Shown here in pieces: positions 49,671 to 61,985 of a DNA stretch of 64,000 nucleotides (its first letter is position 1; every line of letters begins with the position of its first letter). This stretch comes from Paramecium tetraurelia (lineage: Eukaryota > Ciliophora > Oligohymenophorea > Peniculida > Parameciidae). The notes under the pieces were generated by a model, which saw only the letters and a list, made by a program, of their open reading frames with translations, searched no databases and was not told the DNA's origin. The stretch is from NCBI RefSeq assembly GCF_000165425.1, contig NW_001798968.1:237578-301577 (forward strand), written 5' to 3'. The position numbers and the translations under genes are program-made.

Positions 49671-51340
49671 TCATTTATGCTTTGTAAAAAAATTGCCAGC
49701 CTTTGGATTTTTCATCAATGATATACATCCAAGTAAATCTAATTCATAGAATTTGTCAAACCTTTTTTAGTTGAAGACTCATTCCTGTCTAATTCTTGAC
49801 TAATTTCTTTAACTAAATCTCAAGTCAAACCGCTATGTTTATTATTGGCTATTTACATCATTATACGGTAGGGTTTTATACAAATTTTGAGGTAAAAGTT
49901 GCAATTAAGTCATACTCCACAGTGGGCGTAATTCCACATTTAACTTACTTTTCAATGTCACCAGATTAATATCTCGTATTATTATCTTATGCCATTCTGA
50001 ACAGGGTTTCAATTTCAGCTTGGCAGCTAAAAAATACTTAAGGGTAACAAGTTTTTTCAATATATGATTAGATGTTTAGTTTTTCTAACTATTTCTTATG
50101 GTAAAGGGTAGTTAAAAAAATTTTCATTCTAGTTTTTATAACATCTAAATAGTCCTCCAACTTTTTTCTTTGGGATTAAGAATTGTGATAGATTAAATCT
50201 AATTAGAGACTCTGTTTCTTCTTTCTGCAATTGCTTCAGTTTAGTTTCTAAATTTTAATTCTCTTCCAGTTGTTTGGGTGAGGTAATTTTGATTTTTTAA
50301 ACTATCTTAGCTGACTTTAATTGTGTTTTGCTTTATATTGTATTTTGAGCTTTAATTATGGCGTTAACAGATAGATCATAATAGTGAATTACAGCCTCAT
50401 AATTTAGGTAGTGTGAAAATGTTTGAATGAACCTCAAAGATATTTTTGAATCCTGGAATTTAAAAAACAACATTGAAATATCCACATATTATATTTTTTC
50501 AAACATTCTTAATTTTGCCTAATAAGTCAATGAGTCAAAGTCTTATATTATTGAAATAGTTTTTTAGGTTATGCAAACAGATTCACAATTATTAACAGGT
50601 TTTTGGCTTTTATTCTAGATTGCCACTATAGCAATTACTCTATCCTGCATTAAGCTAAGTGCATCCTAACATTAATCACCACAGTATTGCTTATTTATAG
50701 AGAAGATTGTAAGCTGTATTTTAGTTAGTTTGGCTATATGGGAAATAGATTCTATTCTTTGGATTTCCTTTTGTCTCTTTTTTCTGAAAAATATTAGTCT
50801 TCAACTTGCCTTTTAATAATAAATGAGTCAAATGTCTAGTTGTTAATATTTTATTAAAACAAATGTTTTCGATATTTTAAGTTTATCTTTAATAATTGTA
50901 CTGAAATTAGGGAGTTTAATGTGATTTGAATCTAGTTATTAAATTTCTACAACATTTTTGGTTTGTGACCTATAATCTCAGTTTAGACTAACTTTAAAAC
51001 TACTCCATTAATTAAAAGTAAATATAATTAAAATTGTTTTAAAGGTTCATTAGTGAATAATAAAGTAATTTATTCTAATAAATCTTTTCCATTTTGTGTA
51101 TCAAAGTTTACTCCAATGCTTTTGTTAAGCTACTTGAAATATAATAAACTTTTACTTCCTTCCAGCCTTAATAATTCAACCTTCAAATAAATCTATTTTA
51201 TCTTCAAATATATCTAGATTATTATTGATATTATGTGATTATTTTAGTTTATCATAGTTGGTTAAATAAATAAATCCCTCCTTTATGCCAAAAATTTTAA
51301 ATTAATCACATTATTTATAAGTAATTTATTTCGTACTCAT
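49671..51340 (-). CDS. Hypothetical helical protein, unrecognised
   Basis: The ATG at 51340 starts MSTKQITYKQCDQFKIFG. One frame, with 22-nt introns near 51.18 kb and 50.80 kb, stays free of TGA for about 390 codons to 50.16 kb, which is unlikely by chance (expected open run about 50 codons). Segments include YCGDQCQDALSLMQDRVIAI, SKISLRFIQTFSHYLNYEAV and a coiled coil (KQLEENQNLETKLKQLQKEE), then DNNTRYQSGDIEKQVKCG. The 3' exons are less sure; a stop at 49673-49671 follows candidate introns of 18 and 26 nt. The helical C-terminal half faintly recalls BAR or sorting-nexin helices, but I make no assignment. Confidence 0.6.
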
Positions 51341-52492
51341 CAACAAATGGTTTTTACGAATAATTTGATTTGCCTACTATTTTAATATAATAAAACTAAA
51401 TATTTTGAAAGGTAGGTATACTATTGTAATAAGTTGAGATATAAGATCATATTTAAAGTGCTTACAACTCTCCACTTTAAAGTAAGTAATTCTAATTTGC
51501 TATTAAAATTTAGAGGGATTATCATAACGTCGAATCAATCTCTAAAATCACACTTTTTGTGTTATTTCCATAGTTCATACATTTTATGTTATATGATATT
51601 TTTGTAATGCTTCGTTTTGTTGATTAGCCTAGTCATTTCAATTTGCTTAAATAAAAAAATTTATTTGAATCATATATCTTATTTATTTCTATATGATGAT
51701 TTTTTAATTAAAAAGAAAACCTGTTTTAATTGATACTCAAAAACCAATTTTTAAATTCTTTACATTAATTTCTCTTTACCTTCTATCATTAAGTAATTGG
51801 ATTTAACCTCATATTAAGATTAAATCTTATTTAATAGCTTCAAATTCTCTAAACTAGAGCAATAATAATTTATTAGTTAACAAATTTGGCCAAACTCAGA
51901 AAAAATCTATGAGTTTTGCACCGATAAAATATAACAGGGTTTAGGATTATAAAAGATTAATCCAATCAAAAGGATTCTTGTAGCAGTGCCTCTTAAATAT
52001 TTACTTTATAAATTTCTATTAAATCTTTCAATAAGCATTAAGGTAGTATTAATTTGAGACTTGTTTTGTAATCTTATCCTTTCATATAATTTGTTCGCTG
52101 TTTTTTAGGAAGATGTGTGTGATTACTATCATAAAATTCAATGATAATAAGGAAGTAACGTATAAACTGTGTTTCTAACCCACGGGGGAGTTGGATATAG
52201 TGTAATTTTTAATTAAAGAAGAGTTTGTCAAAAATAAAAATATTAGAATTAAGTATCAGCCTATAGCTGGACTTGATTTATTATTAAATTAAATAAATTT
52301 AAAATTTGTTTTAATTTGAGTAATTTAAAGTTGCTAAATTTATTTCCCAAATTTATCAAAAACTAAGCCTTCTTCTTACGTTTCCCCTTATCAAATGATA
52401 ATTATTCAAATAACAATGAGAATGAATAGTATTTTATATATTTTTAAGACGTTTTTAATTATTAATGATGAATTGAACACCGCCATATTAAA
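51341..52492. other. Intergenic, no feature seen
   Basis: AT-rich DNA between divergent gene candidates. Short frames only; no motif or RNA gene. Confidence 0.4.
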
Positions 52493-53237
52493 ATGAACAA
52501 TACTATCTAAATTGCAGCAGATGGTTAAATCCAATCCATTTCTGAGACTAGCCAACAATGCAATCAAATCCTTAAATTAAAAATGTTAGACAAAGTTTTG
52601 CAATATACATAAACACTCTTCCATATGTGGAACTTTAAACAATACAAATAGCACTAAATTAATATATATGAACTTGAGATTGGAAGCAGAGTTACTATGA
52701 TTTGATAACAAGCAGGTACAAACCATGAATGGTATATCATAAAATCGGAATTAGAGTAAATCGCTATACATTTCATTTGCTGCCTGAATTAACAGAATTA
52801 GTTATTTAACTCATGGAACAAGTTATGGACACAATTATTGCAGATTAAATGCAATTTAGAAAGTACAACTACTTTGATTAAGAAAGTTATAACCTCAGAT
52901 GAGCATTTAAATCGTTTTAAACAGCAAGAGCTTTGTAGCTATAAACCAAAGAAGCACATTGTTCTACGACCAATGCAATATCGGTAAGCAAAAATTATAA
53001 ATATGTAAGACACACATATTTTCAGAAAATTTCAGACTCTACTATCTTAAAATGTATCATAGCAAGAAGTTATAATAGTAATAAAACAAAAATTAGCATT
53101 CGGTAGAAGAGCAAGGATCATCAACTATATATGGTATTCAAGATATGCCCTTGAATATTGGAAGATTCAAGAAGTCTACAAGTGAGAAGAAGAAGTGGCA
53201 GTATAATATTATCATTTTCAGAAATGATTCAGAATGA
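52493..53237 (+). CDS. Possible multi-exon gene, unrecognised
   Basis: The ATG at 52493 starts MNNTIQIAADGQIQS. Later exons read LLQIKCNLESTTTLIKKV, KPKKHIVLRPMQYR, a 26-nt intron (GTAAGC...GTAAG), then ISDSTILKMYHSKK with a short poly-Gln run, and NIGRFKKSTSEKKKW, ending in TGA at 53235-53237. The second half is continuous and looks real, but the join near 52.7 kb could not be made in phase. No family was recognised. Confidence 0.4.
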
Positions 53238-53331
53238 ATTCAGGATGAATACATACATTAAAAAATTAGTTGAATTATGATCAGAACTTTTTTATCAAAA
53301 GTGCTAGAAAAGTAACCGTAGATAATTGATC

Positions 53332-53937
53332 ATGAGAATAAAAAAATCAATCTATCCTAAAAAAGATCAAGCGATCTACAGAACAATCAAAATAAGGAAG
53401 AGTGAAAATGCTTAAAATAAATACATGTCATTAATAAATTAGTCACTGTAATTATCGATGAGCTCAACTGCTAATTTAAAAAGATTTATGTCTGGTTGTC
53501 ATATGTTAGGAAAATATTAGCAATACAATCTTCTAATTAAGAACCTATACATTTCTTAAAACAATTTACATCATGACAATTGGCATTAAATGTAACAAGC
53601 GAGATCTATGCATGTTTTTGTATAATAGAATTAAATAACAAGTTTTAGGAAAAAGTTAAGTTTTTATTTGCTCATGATGAAGACGATTAAAATAGAATTA
53701 AGAATTACCTCTTTAATTGTAGAAGATATCTTAAAGGTTGTGGAAGCAATAAAATATCAAGTGCATCTTAAATAAAAATCTAATACCTCGATTAAACACA
53801 GGCTACATATTTTGATGTACATTGAGGCATATTTTCAACTCAAGAAACAGGCATCACATAATGCCCAGAACTGCAAAATTCAGTTGCTGTTGCAGCTGCA
53901 GTAGAATCTCAACAATCTAAGCAATATACGGAGTTGA
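53332..53937 (+). CDS. TGA-free frame of 202 codons, doubtful
   Basis: The frame from the ATG at 53332 to the TGA at 53935-53937 is longer than expected by chance. It starts MRIKKSIYPKKDQA and contains helical segments such as LIVEDILKVVEAIKYQ. A competing frame on the same strand (53.45-54.02 kb) also looks protein-like but contains two TGA codons. At most one can be real; no family helps decide. Confidence 0.3.
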
Positions 53938-56439
53938 TGATCGAAAGTTGTAGAAAGTGTGAGAGTTAAAAAAATACAATGCGTGAGTCAATATTTATCT
54001 CTATCTTTATGATATGTAGAGGAGCTCACACTTAGGATTGATGAAATACTAATAAATCAATTTCATTAGTCACTAAAAATTCAAGGTCTTGACAATTTGC
54101 AAAATGGTCAAACAGGAACAATAATGCAATTAAAAAAGGTTTCTGTTTATTCACAAATATTTTCAGAATTTCCAGAAACAGCACACAAGTATAGGATAAA
54201 TATTTTGTAAACAGAACCTTAATAATCATAATAGTAAAAAAATATTTTATGATTCAAAAATTTTTCTACATTCATTGTGGTTAGTGTTTAGTGTGTTTAC
54301 ACTGTTGAGCTAATTTCTCTGCTCATATAATTGCTCATTGTAAGTAAAGGGACATTTTAGTAGAAGCAAATAAGTTAGCCCGATTATTACATAGGAATTG
54401 GTTCAATTTTCTAATTTGCATCACAGCATTTGTATGCAATAGAGATACTTGGCTTGCTCAGATTAAATATTTTGGTATAAATTAAATCATATCGCAGAAC
54501 TACTATTAAATATAACACCAAACTCTCTACCATGAAGCTGATTTTACTAATTGTTTTTAATGTTAGCAATTACTTTAGTGTTTTTTTTTACTCTTTTTTG
54601 TATCGGCTTTCCAACTTTTCTGGAGAGATATTTGTTTGGTTTTATTGATTACATATAGTATTTGATCTCACTATCAACCACCTATATCGTACAGCTTAAA
54701 AATATGTTAATAGTACAAAATGTACTGCTGAAACTTTTAATCAAATATAAACCTTGCTTTGCATCTTCGTTAAGAAACTAGTAGTAATCCGCAGCTGGTT
54801 CTCATCTTCTAGTGTCAGTTTAAGAAGTGAACTCTGCCAGACTGACACAGAGTAAATTCAAAAACAGCATAAAGAGTTTTTAACCATGAGCTGATTTATT
54901 TCGAAGACTGCAATACTGACTCAACAGCAATGTCAGCTTTCGGCGTTAGCTTAAAATATTAAATTCTTGTACAAAAAGTATATAAAAATGCTGACACATC
55001 TGCTTATGAGCTCTTGACTATGATGATGAGGCTGACTGATTATCAATTTCTGATCTATTCTGCTTATCTCTACAACAACACCTTCAGACTAATGTATTTT
55101 TTCGTTAGGTTTGTCTAATGTAAATGCAAAGTTTGTATTATTTCTAAACTATACTAAAAGTAGTGAGTTTTATGATTTTTTCCATGTGTTATTAAGCTTG
55201 CTGTTTATGTACATACATAAAGCAGCTATTATGGTTGTAATTGTACATCACCTGGGATCAAGCCACTTTTAATGAGTATTCTTTTAAACCTATGCTACGT
55301 AAAGACCTATAATAACAAATAAGATAAGAAATTAATGAACTATATTTGAATTGCCTATTATTGGATTCATGCGCATAAGTTTTAGGTGTCTTCATCCTTT
55401 ATCGTTACAAATCTTACGGTGACTAGCCATATAGCAATTTTGCAAATGCTATTACCATCTATAAGTTAACTGTCATTACATAACACATTCAGTAATAAAA
55501 TGATGGAAAATTAGTTGTTGTTAATCCATTCCTACTTGTATAGTATGATCCAATACAATATATGTAGGCAATTCTAATGTGAATGTGAAGTATCAATGAA
55601 TTATATATGACTCCTGATCAAAATAAAGGTTTCTTTAAAGGAAACTAAAAAACGACCGTATGTATCAATTTATTCTCCCTTAGCAAATCTCTTTCATTCT
55701 AATAATACTTGTTGTTCTCTCTTAAATACACAAAATTTTATTAAGTTACTTAAAAGGGAGAGTTAACATTTGTTTAACTTAAATACGAATTTTTGTAGTT
55801 GTCGCAGTATGAATTGGATAAAGGCCAATAACAGTCATGCCTGAATTTAATTATGAAAAGTTAGGTTATCTTGTTGAAATTCACAATAAAAAGATAAATT
55901 TTTCAGCTCCAAATTATCTGTCTGTTGATGGATGTAAATGCAATTCAAATATTATAGTTCTCTTGTAAATGATACCATAAAAATAAATGTCCAACCTCTT
56001 TATATGGGAAACCCTCCTTTTTCAAATGATAAACTTGGGCTACAAAATGTTTGAATTCTAGCAATGCTTTAACTATTTCAAAATACTACATTCGAACTTG
56101 CATCTATTTATAACAGCAAGTAGGTGATCTAAAGTTTAATACATTGGAGGTTCCTTCACCGAATATTCTTAAAATTGTTGATATATGTATGATTGAGCAT
56201 GAAAACCTCCTGAAGATTAGTAGGGAAATGTTCTTTCAATAGGGTTAAGTCATAAAGTTCTTATAGTAGATTGCAAGTCTACTACAAATAATATATTATT
56301 CAAGTTTGCTCCCATCTTCAATTAAAGGTAGTTGTGAACCTTCCAGGTAAGCAATCTGTAGGTCATAACCCAACTATCGTTAAGCACCCTTTTTTTTTGT
56401 TATCTAAATTGAGCATAGTGATTATCATCTCAGGCATTA
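53938..56439. other. Unresolved region with scattered coding-like segments
   Basis: Plus-strand segments at about 54.30-54.50, 54.88-55.15 and 55.40-55.60 kb read like protein (for example ANKLARLLHRNWFNFLIC, YELLTMMMRLTDYQFLIY and DGKLVVVNPFLLVQYDP). TGA lies between them and introns could not be threaded. They may be exons of one gene or chance frames. Confidence 0.3.
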
Positions 56440-57060
56440 ATGATTATAGATTATCTCCTCCATACTTCCTCATATTCCTTAACTAGTCTATCCTTTTATT
56501 CTTCATATGTAGTTTCCATAAGAAATATTCAAATTAAAATTGTTCCCAAAATCAACATTGAATTTTAAGTTTACTTCCTATCTAATATTTCTTTCTCACA
56601 TCTTCTGGATATTATTATTATTAATCATCTAGTATCCTAGTTTGAATTAGATTCATATTATTGGAAGTAGGAATAAAAGGTAGAGATTTAATCGAATTTC
56701 CTAACAATGTTATTGGATGATTAATTGATTAGTGTGTCATGTTTATATTGTTATTCTTTTCCTTTTGCAATTTAATTTTAAACTTTACTCTCCTCTTGTA
56801 TCGCTTCTTATTATTCCTCTTATTAGCAACAGCCTGAGGTCCTTATTTCATATGCTGAAATCCGTAATTTCAAGTCATCCTCATCACTCCATTTTACTCT
56901 AGTCCTTTCCTTTGGCCTCACAATTAGGAATATTTCTATCTTCAAAAACAAATTTGAAGCATTCATATCCCATTGATAATCATTATGGGTCTTATCATTA
57001 TCTTTTCAATACTTTTTACATCTAAGTCCTTAAAATATGACTGGGTTTTTCCATCAGTTG
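56440..57060 (-). CDS. Possible small basic/acidic protein gene, unrecognised
   Basis: A minus-strand frame of about 120 codons contains KERTRVKWSDEDDLKLRI, faintly like the start of a SANT/Myb helix, and a Gln/Glu-rich tail. A 29-nt intron (GTAAAA...ATAAG) near 56.99 kb joins an upstream TDGKTQSYFKDLD. A further exon candidate starts METTYEEQKDRLVKEYEEVW at about 56.52 kb. Start and stop are not settled. Confidence 0.35.
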
Positions 57061-57479
57061 GGTTTGAAGTCTAACTTAATCTAGAGACCCAAAAAAAACA
57101 AAATATTTTAAGTAAAGGATAACAAATTGTATATATTCTAAGAAAGAGTGCATAAATATTGAAACGTTTCTTATTGTGTTGATTCATTTAATTCTATATT
57201 TTTGAATATTAGAAGAACATCCTTTTAATTTGAAAATATATAAAAATATATTTTAGAAATATGTGATTTTTTAATAATTACTGAAAACTATAGGTTTGAA
57301 CTCTCTAAAGTGTTAGTACAACAATATTTGCTATGTTATTTCATTTTCAAATTTAATTTCTAGAATCAAAAAATTTAAAACTTTCCAATTAAGTAAGATC
57401 AAAATTTAGCAAAAACCAATTTTATATGTAATCATTATGATTTAAGCTTTCTAATAAATATCATTTCAATAAATTTGCA
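57061..57479. other. Intergenic, no feature seen
   Basis: Very AT-rich; nothing recognised. Confidence 0.4.
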
Positions 57480-59300
57480 TCAATCTCCTTATTAACCATT
57501 TTATGTGAATATCATCCAGCACATCAAACATAGATTATTTTTTAGAAATAAATATTTAGGATTAAACTACATTTTGAATTTGACTTTTACGTATTTCGTG
57601 CATATTTGTTTAAAGTGTTGATGAGCACTCTTGTCATTAATGTACCTTCATATGTGTGCATCTTCAACTTATCTGAAACTTTGAAACCTCAAGCCACCTG
57701 AAATACTGATATTCTTCTTGCAAAGAGTTATAATTAGAGTTTAAGCCAAGTACTGAAACTAGATCCCATAAATGTCTTTATTCTTCACTTGAATAGGCAT
57801 GCTTCATCCGCTTCTTGTTTTAGAAAATTTCAGTACTTTAAATTTGTAATTTGAAACATTTCCTATATGTCTCATCAGCTATTGCAAAAGATGCCTAGTC
57901 TGTGTACATCTTAAACATGCTCAAAAATATACTTAATGTTGTTCTTATTAAAGATCTTGATTTATTTAATAAATACTACTAACACCACCATCTCCTTAAA
58001 GTTAAACTGCCTACAGTGTTCATGTATCTTGTTCTATCAACCTAATTCTTGTTGGAATTTATCAGCATCATAGTTCCGAGCCATTAAAGCATGAAGTAAT
58101 TTGTGTTCTTCATTGTATTGGGTTTGAGGTTATACCTTTCTCTCTTGTGATATTAGTCATAATTCAATATTTAAGCCATAGTTGATCTCCTTGGGTGAAA
58201 ATAATGGAAACTCAGTTTAGTGGTGTTGTTTCTACCTATTATGAAGATAATATGTAAAGTAAAATGCATGCAAATACAATTTAGAGAAAAAAAACTCTGA
58301 CACTTAGGTAAAACTATTGAGGATTTTTTATTACCTCTCTCCAGTCTCCCCTAACTGAATACCCAACCTTTTATGCTCAAGGTATAACTGAAGCCAGTTA
58401 CTGAACTTATCCATCCTGTGATGCATTACAGGGACTGGACATAAATGTTATAATTTTTATATCATATCCTATAAGCATGATTTGTATCTATTGTATTTCA
58501 AAGTTCGCTATAATTTGTTTGAAGAATACTTATCAAGTCTTTATAGAAACAAACAACCATAAAACTCAATATCTGATTGTCTGTAATGTTGTTGTGATGC
58601 TTTTTTATTTCTGAGTCTGAGTTAGCTCACACATCTTCACCTCATTAATTATTCTTGTTAATGTAATTTACCTTTTGCTGCTTTCAATTCATCCATGCCA
58701 ATTAGATGTTGTGCATTTCGTTTTATAACTAAATAAATGCACAAACGAACTGCTGCCAATATATTTGCGAGATACATACAAATATTCATTCTTAATGAAT
58801 GCATATAGGATTTCTGCATTCGTACATGCTTGATATAAATTGCCATTAAGTTTGAATATCGATGATAGCTATTTGATGGACTCGGTATGTATCTGCAAAA
58901 GCCTGATGTGAAAATTTGAATGCTTAAACTATGATGGTTCTTGCAAGAGTACCTCCAAAATAGAAATAGCACAATCTAGAACATTGAGAAAGAAGTGGTG
59001 AATCGACAGAACATTGAAAGACATTTTTCATTACTGACCTAAACTTCGAAATGAGAGTTTTATGATATCAATTTCTTCGATCTAGTATGATGCATGCCCA
59101 CTTGTTTGTATAAATATTCGTTCTCATATTCTTTTTTGAGTGCTACGAAACTTTTCTCAATTCTGTTAGTGATATCAGGGAAGGTATTAACAAATAATAA
59201 AATAAGCACCTCGATCTCAAATAATATTCTGTGTGATCCTTTTAATAATAACCACCTTAGCTGAATGTTGCCTCTTTTGATTTTTATTGATGGAATTAGT
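57480..59300 (-). other. Coding-like region on the minus strand, exons unresolved
   Basis: Several minus-strand segments look like exons: ITNRIEKSFVALKKEYENEY (about 59.15 kb), SIKQLSSIFKLNGNLYQAC (about 58.85 kb), HHRMDKFSNWLQLYLEHKRL (about 58.40 kb), EEHKLLHALMARNYDADKF (about 58.07 kb) and HAYSSEEQRHLWDLVSVL (about 57.77 kb). They lie in order on one strand, which favours one gene, but connecting introns with proper phase were found only in part (for example 31 nt near 58.02 kb). No family was recognised. Confidence 0.35.
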
Positions 59301-61334
59301 TATATTTCAATACATTCTCGACTGATTGCAAACCAAATTAATCAAGAAGGAGAGTTACACTACTGAATCATAACAATCAGCATACAATTGCCTATGGGTA
59401 ATGATCCAACATTTCTCATACTAAAAACGACACTCAAAACTATCACTTCTGTCTTTAAGCATTGTGTTCATTTGGAGATTGCTATGATACCAACAATTTT
59501 TAAAAGATATTAGCAACAGTTCCACAGAATGTATTAATTGTTGTGATAATACTTTATTTAGGGTCAGAATTATAAGCAAGCGATTTATTATTGAAGTTTT
59601 TATCGCTTTTTGATGCACAATAAGCTGAGTAACTTAAATTTTTTGATATATTGAATGCTGACCACTTATGAAAACAAGAAAATCTAATTATCACTTAATT
59701 TAACAATGTTTGAATATTTTTCATCCATCTGCAAAGACAAGGAGATGATTCAGCTGCTAACAAATTCATTTATTAATTATAAAGAACATGATGTTCAGGT
59801 TTAGATTAAGTAGCAAAGGAAATAAAAAGTGCAGTCTAAATTTTGAGCATATATTTTCGAATAGAAAGTCCAAAATTGAGCTTGATGTGGTAGACGTTGG
59901 TTTACCTGCTTTGTGTTTGCTCCAAAACAATAATCGAGATAAATGAGTAGCCAGATGAATTGAATACATCATGAAAATTATGCTAATACAACCAAAGATT
60001 TGTTCTTGGAAACGCTCTATTTTGTGATGATGAAGAAATGCTATATCAACTCGTATCCGGTAAGCTATGTATTGATATAATTATAGGTAATTTTTTAAAG
60101 GATCATTAAGATCTTCTTAAAGGATGTTTGAAGCATTTTCATATTCTGAGAAAGCTAAAAATTTCTATTAATTTTAGGCTCCTATTTATAATCGACTTCA
60201 TGCTCATGCGTCCTTTGTTTCAAAAAATGGATATTTCTTCATATGATTAATATTACATTGCGTTGGTTGGAAATGCCATCTTCTTTGATGCATGTTGTCT
60301 GTTACCCATGTTTAATTTAACGCTATAGTATTTGATAAATTCAGCTATACATGCGTAACTTATGAAAGTTTGGCTGGTGCAGGTTTTGTTTGTGAATTTT
60401 TATTTAGAAACCTCCTAAATTCGGATAGTTTTAGCATGTGCTTCCTAATTAACGCGTATAAGTTATTGATAGTGTGTTAAACATGTAATAATACTTTCTC
60501 CATTATCTAAAAGATGTGCTCCATAAACCTTGCTAAATATTGCAATCATTTCTGGATTCAGATAGTGAATGTTAACGACTTTTGACTATAATAAACCTTT
60601 TAGTGTTAGTAAAACTATTGTTACATCGACAAAAAATTGAGATTCTTATGTGCTGGATACATAAGCACAATATAAATGTTTAATTTTGATCTTGATCGTT
60701 GGGACATAAACTCCACAAGTTGAAATGGTTTTAATTTCCATTCTAAAACTTTATCTAGACATAAGATGGAGAGTTGAAGATTTCTAAATGAAAATAATGT
60801 TTTAATGATAATTTCAATAAATTAACTAATTTCGTATTAATATTTATTAGTATGTTATTAATAATATATAAACGTGGGGTATCCAAATAAGTTTGAGTTT
60901 GGTTGATAAATGCCTTACAGGGAGGAAAAGGAGCAATAAATTTAAATATACTGAAGTAGAGACGATAGAACTTGAGGGGCTCTAATATTAATTAAAAGAG
61001 TTGTGGTCAAGAAAAAATTGTTATGAATAAAGAAAACGCACATAATTGTAATACAATATTCAAACGTACAACTGGGTATTATAATTTTATCATTAGGTTA
61101 AGCATATTTGGGGAACAATAAAGAATTTTAGTTAGGTTAATGAAATAATTTCATTAATCAATATGTCGATTAATGTAGCCTATCATAGATTCTATAGATC
61201 CAACAAATTTGTTAGCTTCTTAAAATGAAATTGCCTAATATAATAGTAAATAACTATTAGAGTTCACAATTCAAAATAACAACATAAAACCAATAAATAT
61301 CCGATGTCAGGGTATTATCTGGATTGGAGTTTCT
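59301..61334. other. Unresolved region, no supported gene
   Basis: Plausible frames occur on both strands over the same bases (for example minus 59.75-59.42 kb and plus 60.09-60.48 kb), at about chance length. The plus-strand segment at 60.1-60.4 kb is hydrophobic (RLLFIIDFMLMRPLF) and preceded by a good 27-nt intron candidate. No motif decides. Confidence 0.3.
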
Positions 61335-61368
61335 TTTTACTATCTTAACGTGACCCTTTATATAACGA
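61335..61368 (+). repeat. Left arm of a 34-nt inverted repeat
   Basis: This arm is matched by the reverse complement of 61501-61534 with 31 of 34 bases identical (three mismatches). The shared core is TTTTACTATCTTAACGT. About 130 bp separate the arms. It could be the termini of a short non-autonomous (MITE-like) element or of a retained internal eliminated sequence relic. Confidence 0.85.
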
Positions 61369-61500
61369 TAGTATTATGGTTAGGGTCTTTAGAAAAAATG
61401 CAAAAAAGAAGATTGGAGTTTGATAGGCATTGGCATTGGCGTTGGCGCCCGCGAATTTACATAGGAAGTACTAATTTGAAAAAAAAAATATAAAGTAAAA

Positions 61501-61534
61501 TCATTATATAGAGGGTTACGTTAAGATAGTAAAA
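61501..61534 (-). repeat. Right arm of the 34-nt inverted repeat
   Basis: Partner of 61335-61368 in inverted orientation. The spacer contains a direct copy of an 11-mer, GATTGGAGTTT, at 61411-61421 that also occurs just outside the left arm at 61322-61332. It also contains a local G+C-rich patch (around 61438-61453) unlike anything near it. No coding frame was recognised inside. Confidence 0.85.
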
Positions 61535-61592
61535 TCCAAACCCTTTTGACATAGAATTGGTGCCACACCCAAACATACTATATTTGATTGAG

Positions 61593-61985
61593 ATGGAAGA
61601 TAAATTCTATGTGAATTTCATATAAAACAAAGTGAATCCAACAGAATTGTCAAATACTGATTTAGAATAATTAGTCTCAATTATTAGAAAAAATTAGATG
61701 ATAAGAATGTTTAGAGAATAAGGTTTTGAGAATATTAGGATGAGAGATATTTCCTTAATTGGCAGAAATTTAGTAAGTTGCATTTTAAATGAATCAAATT
61801 TGATAATGTTGATAAAAGTGGAATGTACTTGCTTAATTGTTAAATTGTAAATAGAAGGATAAGATACATGAGTTAAATAAATTAGATGGTCATTCAAGTG
61901 AAGTTACTTCAGTCAATTTCTGTCATTAGCATCTCGTAGTTAAGACTATTCTATCCAATAATGGGATGTTGAAACAAGGTGTGTG
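61593..61985 (+). pseudogene. Relic of a pentapeptide-repeat/WD40 gene
   Basis: The frame from the ATG at 61593 (MEDKFYVNFIQNKVNPTEL) passes ENIRMRDISLIGRNL. One frame over it gives FDNVDKSGMYLLNC, and then KLDGHSSEVTSVNF, a WD40 blade start. The second half of the blade, LASRSQDYSIQQWDVETR, is in a different frame again after a deletion of the usual turn. The order (degenerate pentapeptide-like block, then LDGHS WD40) matches a large Paramecium protein family. Frameshifts without introns and truncation after one blade make it a pseudogene. It lies about 1.9 kb from the telomere. Confidence 0.65.

Noticed and set aside
53600-53990. A TSO1/CRC-type CXC domain
   Set aside because: A few Cys residues fell in suggestive spacing, but the required paired CxCxxxxC repeats are absent.
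53409-54040. TGA recoded as an amino acid in one long frame
   Set aside because: Two in-frame TGAs within about 210 codons is what non-coding DNA of this composition gives. Paramecium uses TGA as stop, and the left-arm genes obey this.
61335-61534. A typical Paramecium IES
   Set aside because: No clear TA boundaries with the TAYAGYNR end consensus reading inward; the closest matches (TATAGAGG and TATAAAGG) read outward.
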